Shown: positions 33,091 to 43,705 of the stretch, piece by piece
How the letters are laid out: each line of letters begins with the position of its first letter
Position numbering within the stretch: the stretch's first letter is position 1
Origin: Corbicula japonica
Taxonomy: Eukaryota > Mollusca > Bivalvia > Venerida > Cyrenidae
Direction: 5' to 3'
Length of the DNA stretch: 64,000 nt
Assembly (NCBI GenBank): GCA_038501625.1
Contig: JAZAYU010000009.1
Location: 10,716,396 to 10,780,395, forward strand
Program-made: the position numbers and the translations under genes
Notes under the pieces: generated by a model
Databases searched by the model: none
Seen by the model: only the letters and a program-made list of their open reading frames with translations
Told to the model about the DNA's origin: nothing

Positions 33091-33584
33091 TAAAACTGGT
33101 AAGATTTGAAGTAAAAGTATTAGCAACAAAGGGTTTTAATTTCAATTTTTTTAAGCAACACTTAATTGCTTTGTTATGGCCTTCAATATATAACTAATTA
33201 GTAAGCTATACAAAATGGTTTGATAATTCCTTGGTTGATTTCATGACATGTTTAAAATACATCATCAGAATTAACTGTATTGGTGATGAAAAGTTCCTCT
33301 TGGTTTATGCATGTAACCTTTTGTGATTTGCCTTTGTGCATAGTTATTAGCTTGTGAAATAAACTACAAGTTTTGTGTGTGTTCCTTTTACCAAATTAAA
33401 TACACCAAGTACTTTGTGGCATTTCAGTGTTCATGGTGTACAAAGTACAAACAGTGAATATTTTGAGGTGATTATTGTATTTATTTATTTTATTTTTATT
33501 ACATACATGAACGTTATCATTTGTTGTTACAAGAACGCTTTGTTTGCTAAGAATCTATTAACACTTTCCTCCTTATATACACAT

Positions 33585-33790
33585 TTTTATGCATGTGTGA
33601 CCAGTGTAGATCCAGATCAGCCAGCACATCCATGCCATCTGATCAGGATCTGCACTCGACACATTATGGTCAGAAATAACCTCAGGAATAAAGTGAACAG
33701 TGCAGATCCTGATCAGACAGCACAGATGTGCCGGCTGATCTTGATCTACACTGTTTGTCCATGCAGTAAAGGTGTGTCTATGGAGGAAAG
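33585..33790. repeat. GATC double-hairpin element
   Basis: The first hairpin is built from GTGTAGATCCAGATCAGCC and GGATCTGCACT. The second, after a TCAGAAATAACCTCAGGAAT spacer, is built from GTGCAGATCCTGATCAGACA and GCTGATCTTGATCTACACTG. It is flanked by TTTTATGCATGTGTGACC and a GTAAAGGTGTGTCT end. The ORF that crosses it is incidental. Confidence 0.85.
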
Positions 33791-34084
33791 GGTAAAATGG
33801 TCACTTTTAACAAATTATGAGAAATAGAGGATATTTATTTTCATAAGTGTAAGGTAGAAATATATTTCACCAGTGAGGTCCAGAATTTATATTTTCAAGA
33901 GAGAAATTTCTATAATTGACAGGAAAGCATTACAAATAGTCTTTATGAGTAGGTTTTTATGAAAAGGGTTTGACTGTTGTAAAATAAAACTGTCAATTCA
34001 TGTTAAGAAAACAGAGTTTTACCTTTGGTTTGGATAAATGTCTAACATAAGCTTTGCCTTTTACAATTAGATCAAATTATCCCT

Positions 34085-34300
34085 TTCCTGGATATATACG
34101 CATTTTACGCATGTGCGACCAGTGTAGATCCAGATCAGCCGGCACATCCGTGCCGTCTGATCAGGATCTGCACTGGTTGCATTTTGGCCAGAAATAACCT
34201 ATTGAATCAATAAGTGAACAGTTTAGATCCTGATCAGATGGCACGGATGTATCTGGATCTAAACTGTTTGCCCTAGCAATAAAGGTGTAACTGTACAGGA
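34085..34300. repeat. GATC double-hairpin element, best copy
   Basis: TTTTACGCATGTGCGACC leads to hairpin 1 (GTGTAGATCCAGATCAGCCG pairing with TGATCAGGATCTGCACTGG, centre CACATCCGTGCC). A spacer (GCCAGAAATAACCTATTGAA) follows. Hairpin 2 comes next (CAGTTTAGATCCTGATCAGA pairing with ATCTGGATCTAAACTG). A common end (AATAAAGGTGTAACTG) closes the unit. The two-hairpin unit of about 215 bp is repeated across this region. Confidence 0.88.
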
Positions 34301-34654
34301 AAGGGTTATGTTCTGTGAAAGATAATCTTTATGCTCTAGAAAGATTTATAAAATTGTGTTTTGTAAAGAATTTAAGGTTCTTTTATATTAAATAGCAATG
34401 TGATCTTGAAAGTATTGGAAATGGAACATGTTTTATGAAGCATTACCACAGACATTACTAAAATGCATATACTAGTTATATGTTTTCAATAAATGATATT
34501 GATAGTAATTGGTGTTCTTTTGAAGTTTTTTAAATACAATAACAAGAACGTTTTGCAATTAATACTTTCCATCCATGCATATACTTTCCATCCATGCATT
34601 CACTATCAAAACACAGTTGTGATAACATTAGCTCTTTACTCCATAAGCTTGTAT

Positions 34655-34745
34655 CACATGGACAAAAAGCTTAAGATTCAGATCATCTGGCACATACATG
34701 CCTTCTGATCAGATCTTAACTGTTAAGTTTCAGATTCATCTGCTT
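34655..34745. repeat. GATC-hairpin family, half copy
   Basis: TTAAGATTCAGATCATCTGG and GCCTTCTGATCAGATCTTAA form a single decayed hairpin. Confidence 0.6.
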
Positions 34746-34751
34746 TTTATA

Positions 34752-35200
34752 TGCCCAAAGGGATGTATTATGTTAGTGCCTCAGTGTCCGTCTGTCAGTT
34801 AGAAATTTTCCTTCCGCTCTGTAACTCTTTAACCCCTTGAAGGATTCAGATGAAACCTGACACAAATGTTAACCACATTGGGACAACGTGCAGAAGCCAT
34901 GTTCAGGATGGCTCGCTTCAAGGTCAAAGTAAGACTTAGGGGTCACAGGTCATATGACCCTGTTTCCCTTCCGCTCTGTAACTCTTAAACCCCTTGAAGT
35001 ATTGAGATGAAACCTGACAAAAATGTTTACTACATTGAGACAACGTGCAGAAGCCATGTTCAGGATGGCTCGCTTCAAGGCCAGACTTATGGGTCACAGG
35101 TCATACGACTTTGTTTCCTTCGGCTATGTAACCTTTGAACCCTTGAAGGATTTCAGAGACACCTGATACATATGTACACCATATCGATATAACGTGCAGT
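34752..35200 (+). repeat. Three-copy tandem repeat, about 150 bp
   Basis: TTCCTTCCGCTCTGTAACTC occurs at about 34808 and 34965 and, decayed, near 35115. Each is followed by CCCCTTGAAG, GAAACCTGACA, CAACGTGCAGAAGCCATGTT, AGGATGGCTCGCTTCAAGG and GGGTCACAGGTCATA. It begins with TATGCCCAAAGGGATGTATT and a GTCCGTCTGTC stretch, so its layout parallels the 4320-5455 array but with a different unit. No gene. Confidence 0.8.
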
Positions 35201-35394
35201 AAGTTACTTATTTAACAAATATTATCACAATATTAAAGTACAAATAGTGTTCACTACGCATTATTGTCTTTTACGGAATTTGTCTCTTTCTTGTTCCTGT
35301 CCTTTGGGCTTCAACAGTCTAAATTTTGCTCACATCCTCTGATATAACCATTTGGGCGTATATTGCCCTGCTTCAAGGTGCTCTTTTTTTTCTT

Positions 35395-35485
35395 ACCAAG
35401 AGGCAACTATTGTAGATCCAGATCAGATGGCAAACATGTGCCAGTGGTTCTGGATCTAATTTGCTAACCCAAACAATAAAAGGCA
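35395..35485. repeat. GATC-hairpin family, half copy
   Basis: TTGTAGATCCAGATCAGATG and GCCAGTGGTTCTGGATCTAA, a single decayed hairpin. Confidence 0.65.
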
Positions 35486-35574
35486 TATATCTAGAGTAAA
35501 GGATTAAGTTAAAGGGAGTTACAATTTCACAAAAGTCAGAAGTATACTTTTTTGTCAATTACAATCAAATCGAA

Positions 35575-35940
35575 AGTAGAACCCGGAAGTAAGTTTTCCT
35601 TGGAATTTCTTGAAAACACTAGTTAACATTATTTTGAGGAATTGGCACTAAACATTGTAGAACAGTTAAGCATATACTTGTTTCAGGTATGAGTTGCTTT
35701 GGTATACTGTCCATGAATTTCAGAGTCCCATGCAACCGGTTTTTCTTTTGTTTTAGTAACTATGTGCTTGGTAATTAGAACATGAATTAGACTAAATTGA
35801 GCTTGCAAACATTAACTACATCCTTAGCTTAATACATTCTACTTCACTAAAAACTAGGTGGCAATAAGTATTTACCCCATAATTCATTTTTAAAATGTTA
35901 ACCAGTTTTCGCTATTTGCAATGTTTGTGACCCCTTAATA
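35575..35940 (+). repeat. Second copy of the 1980-2325 repeat
   Basis: The segment matches 1985-2325 nearly throughout (GGAAGTAAGTTTTCCTTGGA, GGCACTAAACATTGTAGAAC, TACTTGTTTCAGGTATGAGT, GGTGGCAATAAGTATTTACC). Only the right hairpin arm is present here, so no hairpin forms. Confidence 0.8.
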
Positions 35941-36414
35941 ACACATCAGATTCTGTCACACCTTGCGAGTAAAATGTGCTACGAAACGAAAACCCTCCTA
36001 CTTAGGTGACCTTCAACAAATACCCTCTGTGAGCATTTATCCTAAATAGGAACATGTACGTGTATTAACCATTGTTAGACCTTATATGTCACAAAACATA
36101 TATGTCACACACCTGTGACATATTTAGCCGCATTAATCACACCTGTCCACATGTGACATATATGTTTGTGCAAATTAGCAATAAAATGTCTGACCGTATA
36201 TATCGCACAATTCTAAACATTGTTGCCATTATCTTCGTTTGCTGCAGAAGCAGTTTGCCTAAATAAACGTCAACGAAATATTACCATCAACATCATCATC
36301 ACGAGTGAGTTTTGTTGTATTGTTTTGCAGATATGCAATGTACAGTAAGGGGCCACTAGAACTTAAACACAAATAGTTTTAGTAGAAAAGAAACTGACAT
36401 CAAATTTTTAACCT

Positions 36415-36600
36415 ATTCCTCCATATATATGCGTTTTTACGCATGTGCGACCAGTGTAGATCCAGATCAGCCGGCACTTCCCTGCTGTCTGATCAGGGTC
36501 TGCAATGGTCACTTTTGTCAGAAATAACAAAAGGAATCAAACAGCAAACAGTGCAGATCCTGATCAGGCAGAATGGATGTGCGGGCTGTCACATAGTAAT
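36415..36600. repeat. GATC double-hairpin element
   Basis: ATGCGTTTTTACGCATGTGC leads to GTGTAGATCCAGATCAGCCG and CTGATCAGGGTCTGCAATGG, then GTGCAGATCCTGATCAGGCA. The second hairpin loses its right arm where the foldback repeat at 36600 begins. Confidence 0.8.
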
Positions 36601-37030
36601 GTGATGTCACATAGGTAAATTAGTGACGTCATACAGGCAATTTTTTAGGTTCTCAATGGGGAAATGTGTTGTTCGAGATAAAATTATGAAATAAATGAAA
36701 AATCAATGTTTTCTAGTTATGTTTTGTCTGAAAAATGATTTGCAGTATAATAAAACAATTATTTGATTTCTTAAAAAAAAATGAAATATGCATATCAGGA
36801 ATGGCCACATCCAGCATACACAGCCTCCCCACACAGCCAAAAAGTACAGAGGAAAAGAAAGCATGGTATTACAATAATCAGTTTCATAATGGACGCCACA
36901 AAAGGGTATGAGAGGATATATTGCCGGTCTGGATGTCTTATTATCCCTCGTCTGCGGCTCGGGTAATATGACATCAAGACCGGCTATTTATCCTCACACA
37001 CCCTGTCAAGAAACCAAATAACTATATAGC
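36600..37030. repeat. Foldback repeat with strong hairpin, copy 2, interrupted
   Basis: The lead-in (ATTAGTGACGTCATACAGGC, TTGCAGTATAATAAAACAAT) and hairpin (AGGATATATTGCCGGTCTGG pairing with a CGGCTATTTATCCTCAC arm around TCTGCGG, 36905-37001) match copy 1 at 10830-11160. Between them, 36781-36905 is a minus-sense piece of family C (GAAATATGCATATCAGGAAT, AGCCTCCCCACACAGCC) absent from copy 1. Confidence 0.85.
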
Positions 37031-37625
37031 ATTTTGCCTGAAAAATATTTGTCAAAATCATTTTATTATGATAAAAAGTTTGTTGCGACAAGTCGTTTGG
37101 AAGTGTTTGTCCCATTTAGTTGTTTTTAATATCACAGGTAAGATTTTTGTCATTTTTTGTAAGATTTTGGCCCCAGTTAATGTAATCAGCATGTTTTTAT
37201 TCATAAAAACCTGTAAAATAATATTTCATTTTAAAAAAATAAGGAGAGGAGAAAACAGATACTGGTATGTATTATATAATATTTACATATAAACTTACTT
37301 GGATAACTCTTTGCGAATATCTTGGAATGCATTTTGCAAATTTAATTTGTAGAAACAGTAGAAATCATGTTACCAGTACAAAAAAACATTTGTTACAACA
37401 CGACGTGTTTGACAAGTTTTCCTCCAGTTTATCAAATAATGGGAATATCTGTTTGATATGATGATTCGGGGACAAGAATCCTATGAGACAGAGTCTTGGA
37501 AAAATCAAATTGCTTCATTTATTTAATATACCTTCTTTTTTTTTTAATTGTCAAGACACATTTTCCACCTGTGTAGTGGGTAACTACGGTTCCAAACTAA
37601 TCCAAAGGACACACAGCACTTGATA
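37031..37625. other. No recognised feature
   Basis: AT-rich; short ORFs only. No gene or clear repeat. Confidence 0.3.
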
Positions 37626-38605
37626 CAGGGGCGGATCCAGGAATTCAGCAAGGGGGGTTCAACTCAGCGAGTCGTATTTTTAACAGCGTCAATTTGCAAC
37701 TGAGCTAAAACATCCGTCCTTCGGACACTTCCAGGGTTCTCAATGAAAAATGTTTGTAAAAATCCCCAATGAATTTTAAGAGTCCTAACTTATGTAAGGG
37801 GGTCCGCGGGCCTGCTTTCCCAAAAAATCTCAAAATTTATATTCCAAGTCCTGTATCCTGAGGTATTTTGGGAATTTTATAGCAGGTTTTGAGCTACTCA
37901 CTCATAGCGTTCATGTGCCGAGTTCAAAGTCAACTTTTAAAAGTGATGGCTTTTCTGTAAAAGTAAAGTAAACACCGTGTATGGAGAAAAAACAACATCC
38001 TATTTCTTTTAATGTCCAAAATTATATGTTGACATAGAAAATCTTTTTTGAAGTAAAGAAATTAGAGTGTTACTTGAGTTTTTTATGTATTTTAAACAGC
38101 TTAACTACCATAGAATATTAAGAACCTTCCTCTCTAGGAAAAAGAACTCGGCGAATAATCCGCTAGCTTCCATCACAGTCCTGTCAAAATTTGTCAGAAT
38201 AATAAAATATCGTGTTTTCGTACATTTAAAATCTACAAACAATGTTGAATTAGTGTATAAGAAGTCTCATTATCAAGTAATATCGTTTTTTGTTAGAAAT
38301 AATTTGGAAAAACGGTGCGTTTTTTTTTTACTTTTGAATGCTTCATTTTCATGAACAGCGTGAAATTCTTTCCCTACTGAAGCACTGACCATTAACACAA
38401 ATACTAATGTGTAAAGATTTTGGTACAAAAATCCTGGAACGACATTGGCACGCCCGGCATATTTTTTGAGGATTTTTTTTATTTCCTTTTGATTTGTGCA
38501 AGACTCTACTTCAGAAATTAGTCTAGCAGTTGAGCTCGTGTTCATTACTTTTTGTCTTTGAATAGTTCGTCCGAACCCCCCGAACCCCCCCTGGATCCGC
38601 CACTG
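37626..38605. mobile_element. 980-bp non-autonomous DNA transposon
   Basis: The ends CAGGGGCGGATCCAGGAATT and, inverted, CAGTGGCGGATCCAGGGGGG are terminal repeats. They are flanked on both sides by TGATA (37621-37625 and 38606-38610). The CAGtGGCGGATCCAGG end is seen in many animal DNA transposons and resembles hAT ends, but hAT makes 8-bp duplications and here only 5 bp match, so the superfamily is open. The interior has no transposase; ORFs on both strands are not recognisable. The glycine-rich WRIQGGFGGFG stretch of the minus-strand ORF is simply the terminal repeat translated. Confidence 0.8.
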
Positions 38606-38610
38606 TGATA

Positions 38611-39110
38611 CTTCAGTTTGTTTGTTAATCCAGATGATTATCACTGGCTTCACTGCATAGCTATATAAGATGCCTTGATTTAATATACAAGGCACCAAAT
38701 AATTCATAAACACTGTGCCAGGAAATTTCCTATCTGTCAATTCTTTTCCAGTTTTTCAGTTCATCCTCTAATCCAGTTCCATTTCAGCTTAAGATATAAG
38801 ACAACAGCGCCATAGTTGAAAGAGGAAGATTTTCTTAACAAAGATGCCAAATTAACAATTTCCAGCATTTATTTTCCACTAAAATATCTACGATTTTATC
38901 TAAACATTTTCACTTCCGTGTTTGTTTTTATTTGTTGTTGTTCATGTTGAAAGGAGTGGTCTAAAATCCAAACCTTAACAACGTAGACTGTTACACACTG
39001 TGTATATACATACCGGTACTTCAGATCGATAAATTTCGTGTAAGAGATTTCGAAAAATTTGAGAATGCTACCAAAATATTCGATGAATGATTAATGAATG
39101 TTATGAGACA
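38611..39110. other. No recognised feature
   Basis: AT-rich DNA with no supported gene or repeat. Confidence 0.3.
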
Positions 39111-39114
39111 AAAG

Positions 39115-39222
39115 GATGCACGTTACACGATGCACGTTAAACGATTAGAGGCACGATGCACGATAGACGGACGCACGATACACGGACGCACTACTGTATA
39201 GACGTTAGACGGACACACGATA
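39115..39222 (+). repeat. Cryptic tandem repeat of GATGCACG/GACGGACGCAC
   Basis: Irregular repeats of 11-15 bp such as GATGCACGTTA, GATGCACGATAGACGGACGC and ACGATACACGGACGC. It is strand-asymmetric in purine content. No gene. Confidence 0.6.
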
Positions 39223-39304
39223 GACGCAAAATTTGTAACTTTAAACGTTCACAGTACTGTAGTACTTCGACTTTTCCATGTTTTGGAATATTAAATATTT
39301 TTGT

Positions 39305-39420
39305 CTTAATGTTACTCCATATATATGGGTTCTATCGCCTAGTGTAGATCCAGATCAGGCAGCACGTTCATGCCATTTGATCTAGATCTACACTGTTCTC
39401 CCATGTGATAAAGAAGTATC
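39305..39420. repeat. GATC-hairpin element, single hairpin
   Basis: GTGTAGATCCAGATCAGGCA pairs with TTTGATCTAGATCTACACTG. The flanks are CTCCATATATATGGGTT and ATGTGATAAAGAAGTATC, as in the fuller copies. Confidence 0.8.
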
Positions 39421-39479
39421 TACAGAGAAAATGAATAATAAAAAACAAATTATAGGTTACATAAACTTTAAATGTCAAA

Positions 39480-39800
39480 AGAAAGAAATATACAAATTGT
39501 CACCCTAATGCTATAAAAAATGGATGGGCACCTTAATGTAGGAAAGATCATAATATATATACGCTGGTCTCCATAAAACCTACAACATAATTACAAAATA
39601 TTAAGGGGACCAAAAATTATGTATATTTTTTATTTGTTAAGTTAATAAGTGCTAATCTTATACACATGATAAATGATCATTCTACTACTGGATAATCAAT
39701 AGAAAAACAATTTAACCTAAAAAATATAAAATATACAAAATGTCCCCTTTATGCTCTAAATTATATATGGTCACCCTAATGCCGTAAGTAGTTGCTGAAG
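39480..39800. repeat. AT-rich repeat with GGTCACCCT motifs
   Basis: TTGTCACCCTAATGC (about 39497) and ATGGTCACCCTAATGCCG (about 39768) bracket a stretch with TGGTCTCCATAAAACCTAC. In inverted form the motifs recur beside the (TA)n tract at 23160-23230 (GGGTGACCATATATA, TATGGAGACCGATAG). Confidence 0.5.
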
Positions 39801-40149
39801 TAGGAAAAGTAGTAGTAGGTGCAGCAACAATAGCAGTAGTAGCTGTAGTAGTAGCAGTTGTAGTTGGATATTTTATTCCCATTTAAACCCAAATGCGAGG
39901 CATATATTATATTTATATATATTTGCCACATAAATCGGTAGCAAATATAGATAGCAGTTGTTGCATTAGTATCAATTATCTAGAAGAATATGGTTACCAT
40001 ATCGTTTACTATCAATATATATAATGTCAAGAATATTCATGTTGTGGTCTTTTTTGTGTCAAAAGTTTCACAAGGAACTCGATCAGTATTTAAGATCATC
40101 AGCCAAATAAACACTAATTTACTAAATGGGCATCACTGTCAATAGAATC

Positions 40150-40383
40150 AATTTTTTTTTAAATCAAAGAGATTTGGTCAATTATGGAGAATTTTTGATA
40201 TTGAACCTTAACTGTGGGGTGTGAAAAAATTGTGGTGTATATAAGACACCCCTTTTTTTCTGAGAATGTTTTTCATGAAGGAAATAACATAAGACATTAT
40301 TTGGTAAAAATAACATAGTAGTAGTAGTAGTAGAAGTAGTAGTAGTAGTGCTAGTAGTAGTAGTAGTATTTGTAGTAGTAGTA

Positions 40384-40435
<52 letters not shown>

Positions 40436-41040
40436 AAGTAGTAGTAGTAGTAGTAGTTGTTGTTGTTGTTGTAGTTGGAGGAGTAGTCGTAATTTTTGCT
40501 GTCGTTGCTACTTCTGAAAAGCAGAAGTAGTAGTAGGATCAGCAACAATATCAGAAGTTATGGAAGTTATAGTAGTAGTAGTAGCCGTAGAAGTAGTTGT
40601 AGTTGTTATTGTTGTTGTTGTTTTGTTATAATTATAGTTGTTGTTGCTGACCTTGTAGAGATATTAAACTTCCGTATATGCTTTTCGTGTAGCAAATGAT
40701 TTAAGGTAAGATCTGGTAAAATATAAAAACTGAGTTGTTGTGGTGGTAGTAACTTAGTATCAATAGAAGAATTAGTAGTATAAGAAGAAAATGTAGTAGT
40801 AGTAGAAGTAGTAGAAGTTGTTTTTGTTGCTGAAAAAAGCAGAAGTAATAGTAGGGGCAGCAACAATAGCAGGAGTAGAAGTAGTAGTGGTAGAAGTAAC
40901 AGTTTAATAGTAGTAGAAGTGGTGGTAGTGGTTATCGTTGTTGTTGTGGTTTTGATAATTGTAGTATGTTGCTGTTGTTGGTGTTGCAGTATTATTGTCT
41001 TTTTTACAACTGAATTCCTATCATCAAAAAGTAACACAAG
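40150..41040 (+). repeat. Microsatellite-carrying element with (TAG)n tracts
   Basis: A head related to the array element (GAGATTTGGTCAATTATGGA, AACTGTGGGGTGTGAAAAAA, GACACCCC) runs to about 40314. An imperfect (TAG)n tract (40315-40470), GTT repeats, and further TAG/GTA/GTT-rich blocks (40528-40630, 40740-40960) follow. Every long ORF here (poly-Val, poly-Tyr, poly-Ser, poly-Leu) is a microsatellite artefact. AGCAGAAGTAGTAGTAGGAT-like linkers recur between the tracts. Confidence 0.85.
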
Positions 41041-41263
41041 GAACTTTTAAATCTACACAAGTTTACCAAATAGGCATCAGTGCAAATAGAAATTTTGGAC
41101 TTTTTTATTTTTAAGCAGTAAGATGATGTTTTTGTTGCTGTTGACGTTCAACACATTATGCGCTTATTCCGATTTAAACCCACATATGAGGCACACATTT
41201 GTATATATGTGTCACTCTCTGAGACTTTTGGGCCAAATTCGGCAAACGTCATTTCGAGTAAAA

Positions 41264-41271
41264 TGACGTCA
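41264..41271. promoter_or_regulatory. CRE-like TGACGTCA
   Basis: A full palindromic CRE in a CpG-containing patch (AAATGACGTCAACTTCGCGG), about 290 bp upstream of the ATG of the small split ORF at 41557. Position fits a promoter element; function is inferred. Confidence 0.35.
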
Positions 41272-41653
41272 ACTTCGCGGCACGCACAAATCTCATTAAC
41301 TTTTCCTAATTGCCGGTATTAAATGATACTTATAGAAATACATCTAGTGTTATAATCCAAGTGCGTAAGACAAAATGTACGTTTGAACCTGTTACCGAAA
41401 TCTTTTTTTAAAATAGCCTCGTTTACTATCTTTGTTTCAATTATTACGTCCCTTATTTTGACATACGCCACACATTGTGATTCACACATGTACGAAACAG
41501 TCGAGATATTTGAACTGCAAAACCAGCATTTTGTGACCTAAAATGTCGGTAAAGTGATGGATTTGAAAAGGTTAGTCTTCTTATAGTCTATTGTATTGCT
41601 TGTTTGTGCAAAATTATGTCACATCATGTATGAAATTGGTGCAATTGCATTTT

Positions 41654-41672
41654 CCGGAAGTGAAAATGGCGG
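41654..41672 (+). promoter_or_regulatory. ETS/YY1-like motif pair
   Basis: CCGGAAGTG (ETS/GABP type) runs directly into AAAATGGCGG (YY1 type). In animals this pair often sits at the start site of housekeeping genes, with the ATGG of the YY1 site as a start codon. Here that ATG gives only MAVVTVLNS. It may mark a transcription start for the 41.5-43.2 kb model. Confidence 0.35.
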
Positions 41673-42503
41673 TTGTGACCGTGTTAAACAGTTGATTGTT
41701 TACAAATATTTTTTTGATATAATAATCTGATTTGCATCTTCGTCGTAAACATTGACAACAGTCAAACTTCTTTTCTTAATTAGGTGCCAGATGAGTTACT
41801 TTTACACTGTAATCCTGAATTTAATAAAGGAACTTTCAAATCATGACATTTTCTAATTGTCAGAGATTGTCGAATTTTTGGACAGTGAGTTTGAAAGCCC
41901 ATTGTATTACTGATAAAGGAGGCAGCAATAACCATGATAATAACGATTTCAAAAAATGAACATTTAAATAAATGGAAAATGTATGTTCAGATAGTATTGA
42001 TTCTGAAAAAATAAAGCTGAAAAATAACCTTCAAAACATTGCCTTGGGTGCTGCTGTACCGAGACTGTATGGAAAGCCACCTGGCTCTTTTGTATGAATA
42101 GACAAATTTATAAATTATAAAGAAATTATTAATGTTATATTGAGATAATGAACTTATATTTGAAATAATTATTACAGGGACTCGGATATAGATGAGATAT
42201 CCATAGTGCTTGTTAAATGGCAATACAGCTTGACATAACTCCACCACCAATTTGAGTTTTCTGGATATGGCAAGAAAAATGCAGTTCACATATGAAGAAC
42301 TGTGCACGGCAGAACATTAGCAACACTGTTATAAGCCTTATAAAGTAAGGTATGTAACAATGAAAAAAATAAAGTTTTAATTTTATTCACATGTGTTTTT
42401 TCCTTGAGGTCATAGTCATTCTAAGGTTATGCTTTAATTATCTTATTATTTAATTGCTAAATATGAAATCATGTTATCAACACCGGTATATGCTAATTGC
42501 AAA

Positions 42504-42568
42504 CAAACAAACAAACAAACAAAGTAACAATTAAGATATAATAATAATAACAACAACAACAACAACAA
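42504..42568 (+). repeat. (AAAC)n and (AAC)n microsatellites
   Basis: Five AAAC units near 42504-42523 and, after AATAATAATAACAAC, several AAC units near 42549-42567. They lie in the putative intron of the small gene model. Confidence 0.85.
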
Positions 42569-43619
42569 AGCTAGACATACATTGTATATTTTGCAAAGAT
42601 TCAGCATAAACACAATTAATCTTTAAGAGGTATCAGTTCTGGAACTTCAATTTTGAATTTTCTGGGCAGCATTTCCTTGTAGTCTTATTAAAATATTTTA
42701 ATATATTTTTTATTCAACTGGCTTTGGACTTGATAATTTACACTTAACACTAATGTTAAATACATAATAAAAAGGATATCATGGCTGAAAAAATGTTTAC
42801 TGTCATCTGCATAGTTTATATATTTTGCATTAATTTTTAATTATTTTAGAATGACGTCAGACATGATGAGGACAGATGTGCTTTCCATTTGCAGGAATGA
42901 AACTAACCCAGAAGTGGAACAGTGTCTTGAGAAAGTGCCAAATCTGAAAACCTGCTTCCTGACAGGCTTCCTATTCTGGGCTTGATCCTCAAAGGATGTG
43001 GTACCAGTATGAAGAATGAAGAAGTAGGCTTATTGTGTGTGAACTGTGGTTAAAAAAGTTCATGTCCATCCATCTGTACCAAAAGCCTGTTGGATTCAGT
43101 GCGTCATATCCCAAAAAGGAGAAGTGCTAACTGTTTGTTTAGCTGAACAATATGTATTTCTGAAATGATCTGCCAAAACAGGTGTATAATAAAAAGTTAA
43201 TTTATGCAAGCATTATTGATAATCTTCTGAATAAATTTAAAATATTTCATTTGTCAGTCAATTTGTTGCCATGGTAAATGAATCGTTATATAATGATGTT
43301 ATAAGATATTAACATAGAAATATCAGTTTTTATGGATTTTTCTGCCAATATACTCTTATTGAACAAGTGTTGCAAAATTTGTCTTTCAAGCATTTAGAAC
43401 CTTTACCCAACATAAACATGCAGTGAAGTTTTTTTTGTGTGCATAGTATGTAAACTGTTGTCAACTATATAAATGTAAGTTATTTTATTATCAAACATTA
43501 TCCACATCATGAAACTCAGTTCCCCCCTTCGCCCTGCCTAGAAAAAAAATCTTGCAACATTTAGTAAAACTGTGTCATATATTGTTATATCACAATTTGA
43601 TCATACAAAATTTAATTTA

Positions 43620-43705
43620 ATTTGTGCGCTTAGTTGTGCAGTTGTTGGTGTAATGAAATTTGTGCTCTTAGTTGTGTAGGTGTTGGTGTAATGACGTCAT
43701 ACCAC
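43620..43705 (+). repeat. Two-copy 46-bp tandem repeat
   Basis: TTTGTGCGCTTAGTTGTGCA and TTTGTGCTCTTAGTTGTGTA start two adjacent copies, each ending GTTGGTGTAATGA. The region from here to 44404 is AT-rich with no recognised gene. Confidence 0.75.

Larger units (their letters stand above)
41557..43215 (+). other. Candidate small spliced gene, unknown
   Basis: Three pieces join in one frame. ATGGATTTGAAAAG (41557-41570, donor GTTAGT), a 21-nt piece after TTCTAATTGTCAG (41864-41884, donor GTGAGT), and an exon after AATTATTACAG (42178-42349, donor GTATGT) give MDLKRDCRIFGQDSDI, then DEISIVLVKWQYSLT and a stop. A uORF MSVK ends overlapping the ATG (TGATG). A terminal exon could follow CATTTGCAG (42894) with AATAAA at 43188. 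A shifted frame in exon 3 (MARKMQFTYEELCTAEH) also looks coding-like, hinting at an old frameshift. I do not recognise the family. The 21-nt exon is suspicious; the whole model may be chance. Confidence 0.25.

Noticed and set aside
33375..33827. 150-codon plus-strand ORF
   Set aside because: Half of it is GATC-hairpin repeat sequence in translation. The rest is AT-rich and not protein-like.
29740..36600. Regularly recurring palindromes considered as a CRISPR-like array
   Set aside because: Spacing is irregular (0.4-2 kb), the units are long double hairpins with conserved flanks, spacers are not unique short inserts, and the DNA is eukaryotic.
38273..38740. 155-codon minus-strand ORF with a Gly-rich stretch
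   Set aside because: The Gly-rich words are the terminal inverted repeat of the 980-bp transposon in translation. It runs across the element boundary and has no recognisable domain.
40348..41037. Long ORFs of poly-Val, poly-Tyr, poly-Ser, poly-Leu/Thr on both strands
   Set aside because: They are three-frame translations of (TAG)n, (GTT)n and related microsatellites. The same happens at 44664-45024, 53653-53895 and 53983-54186.
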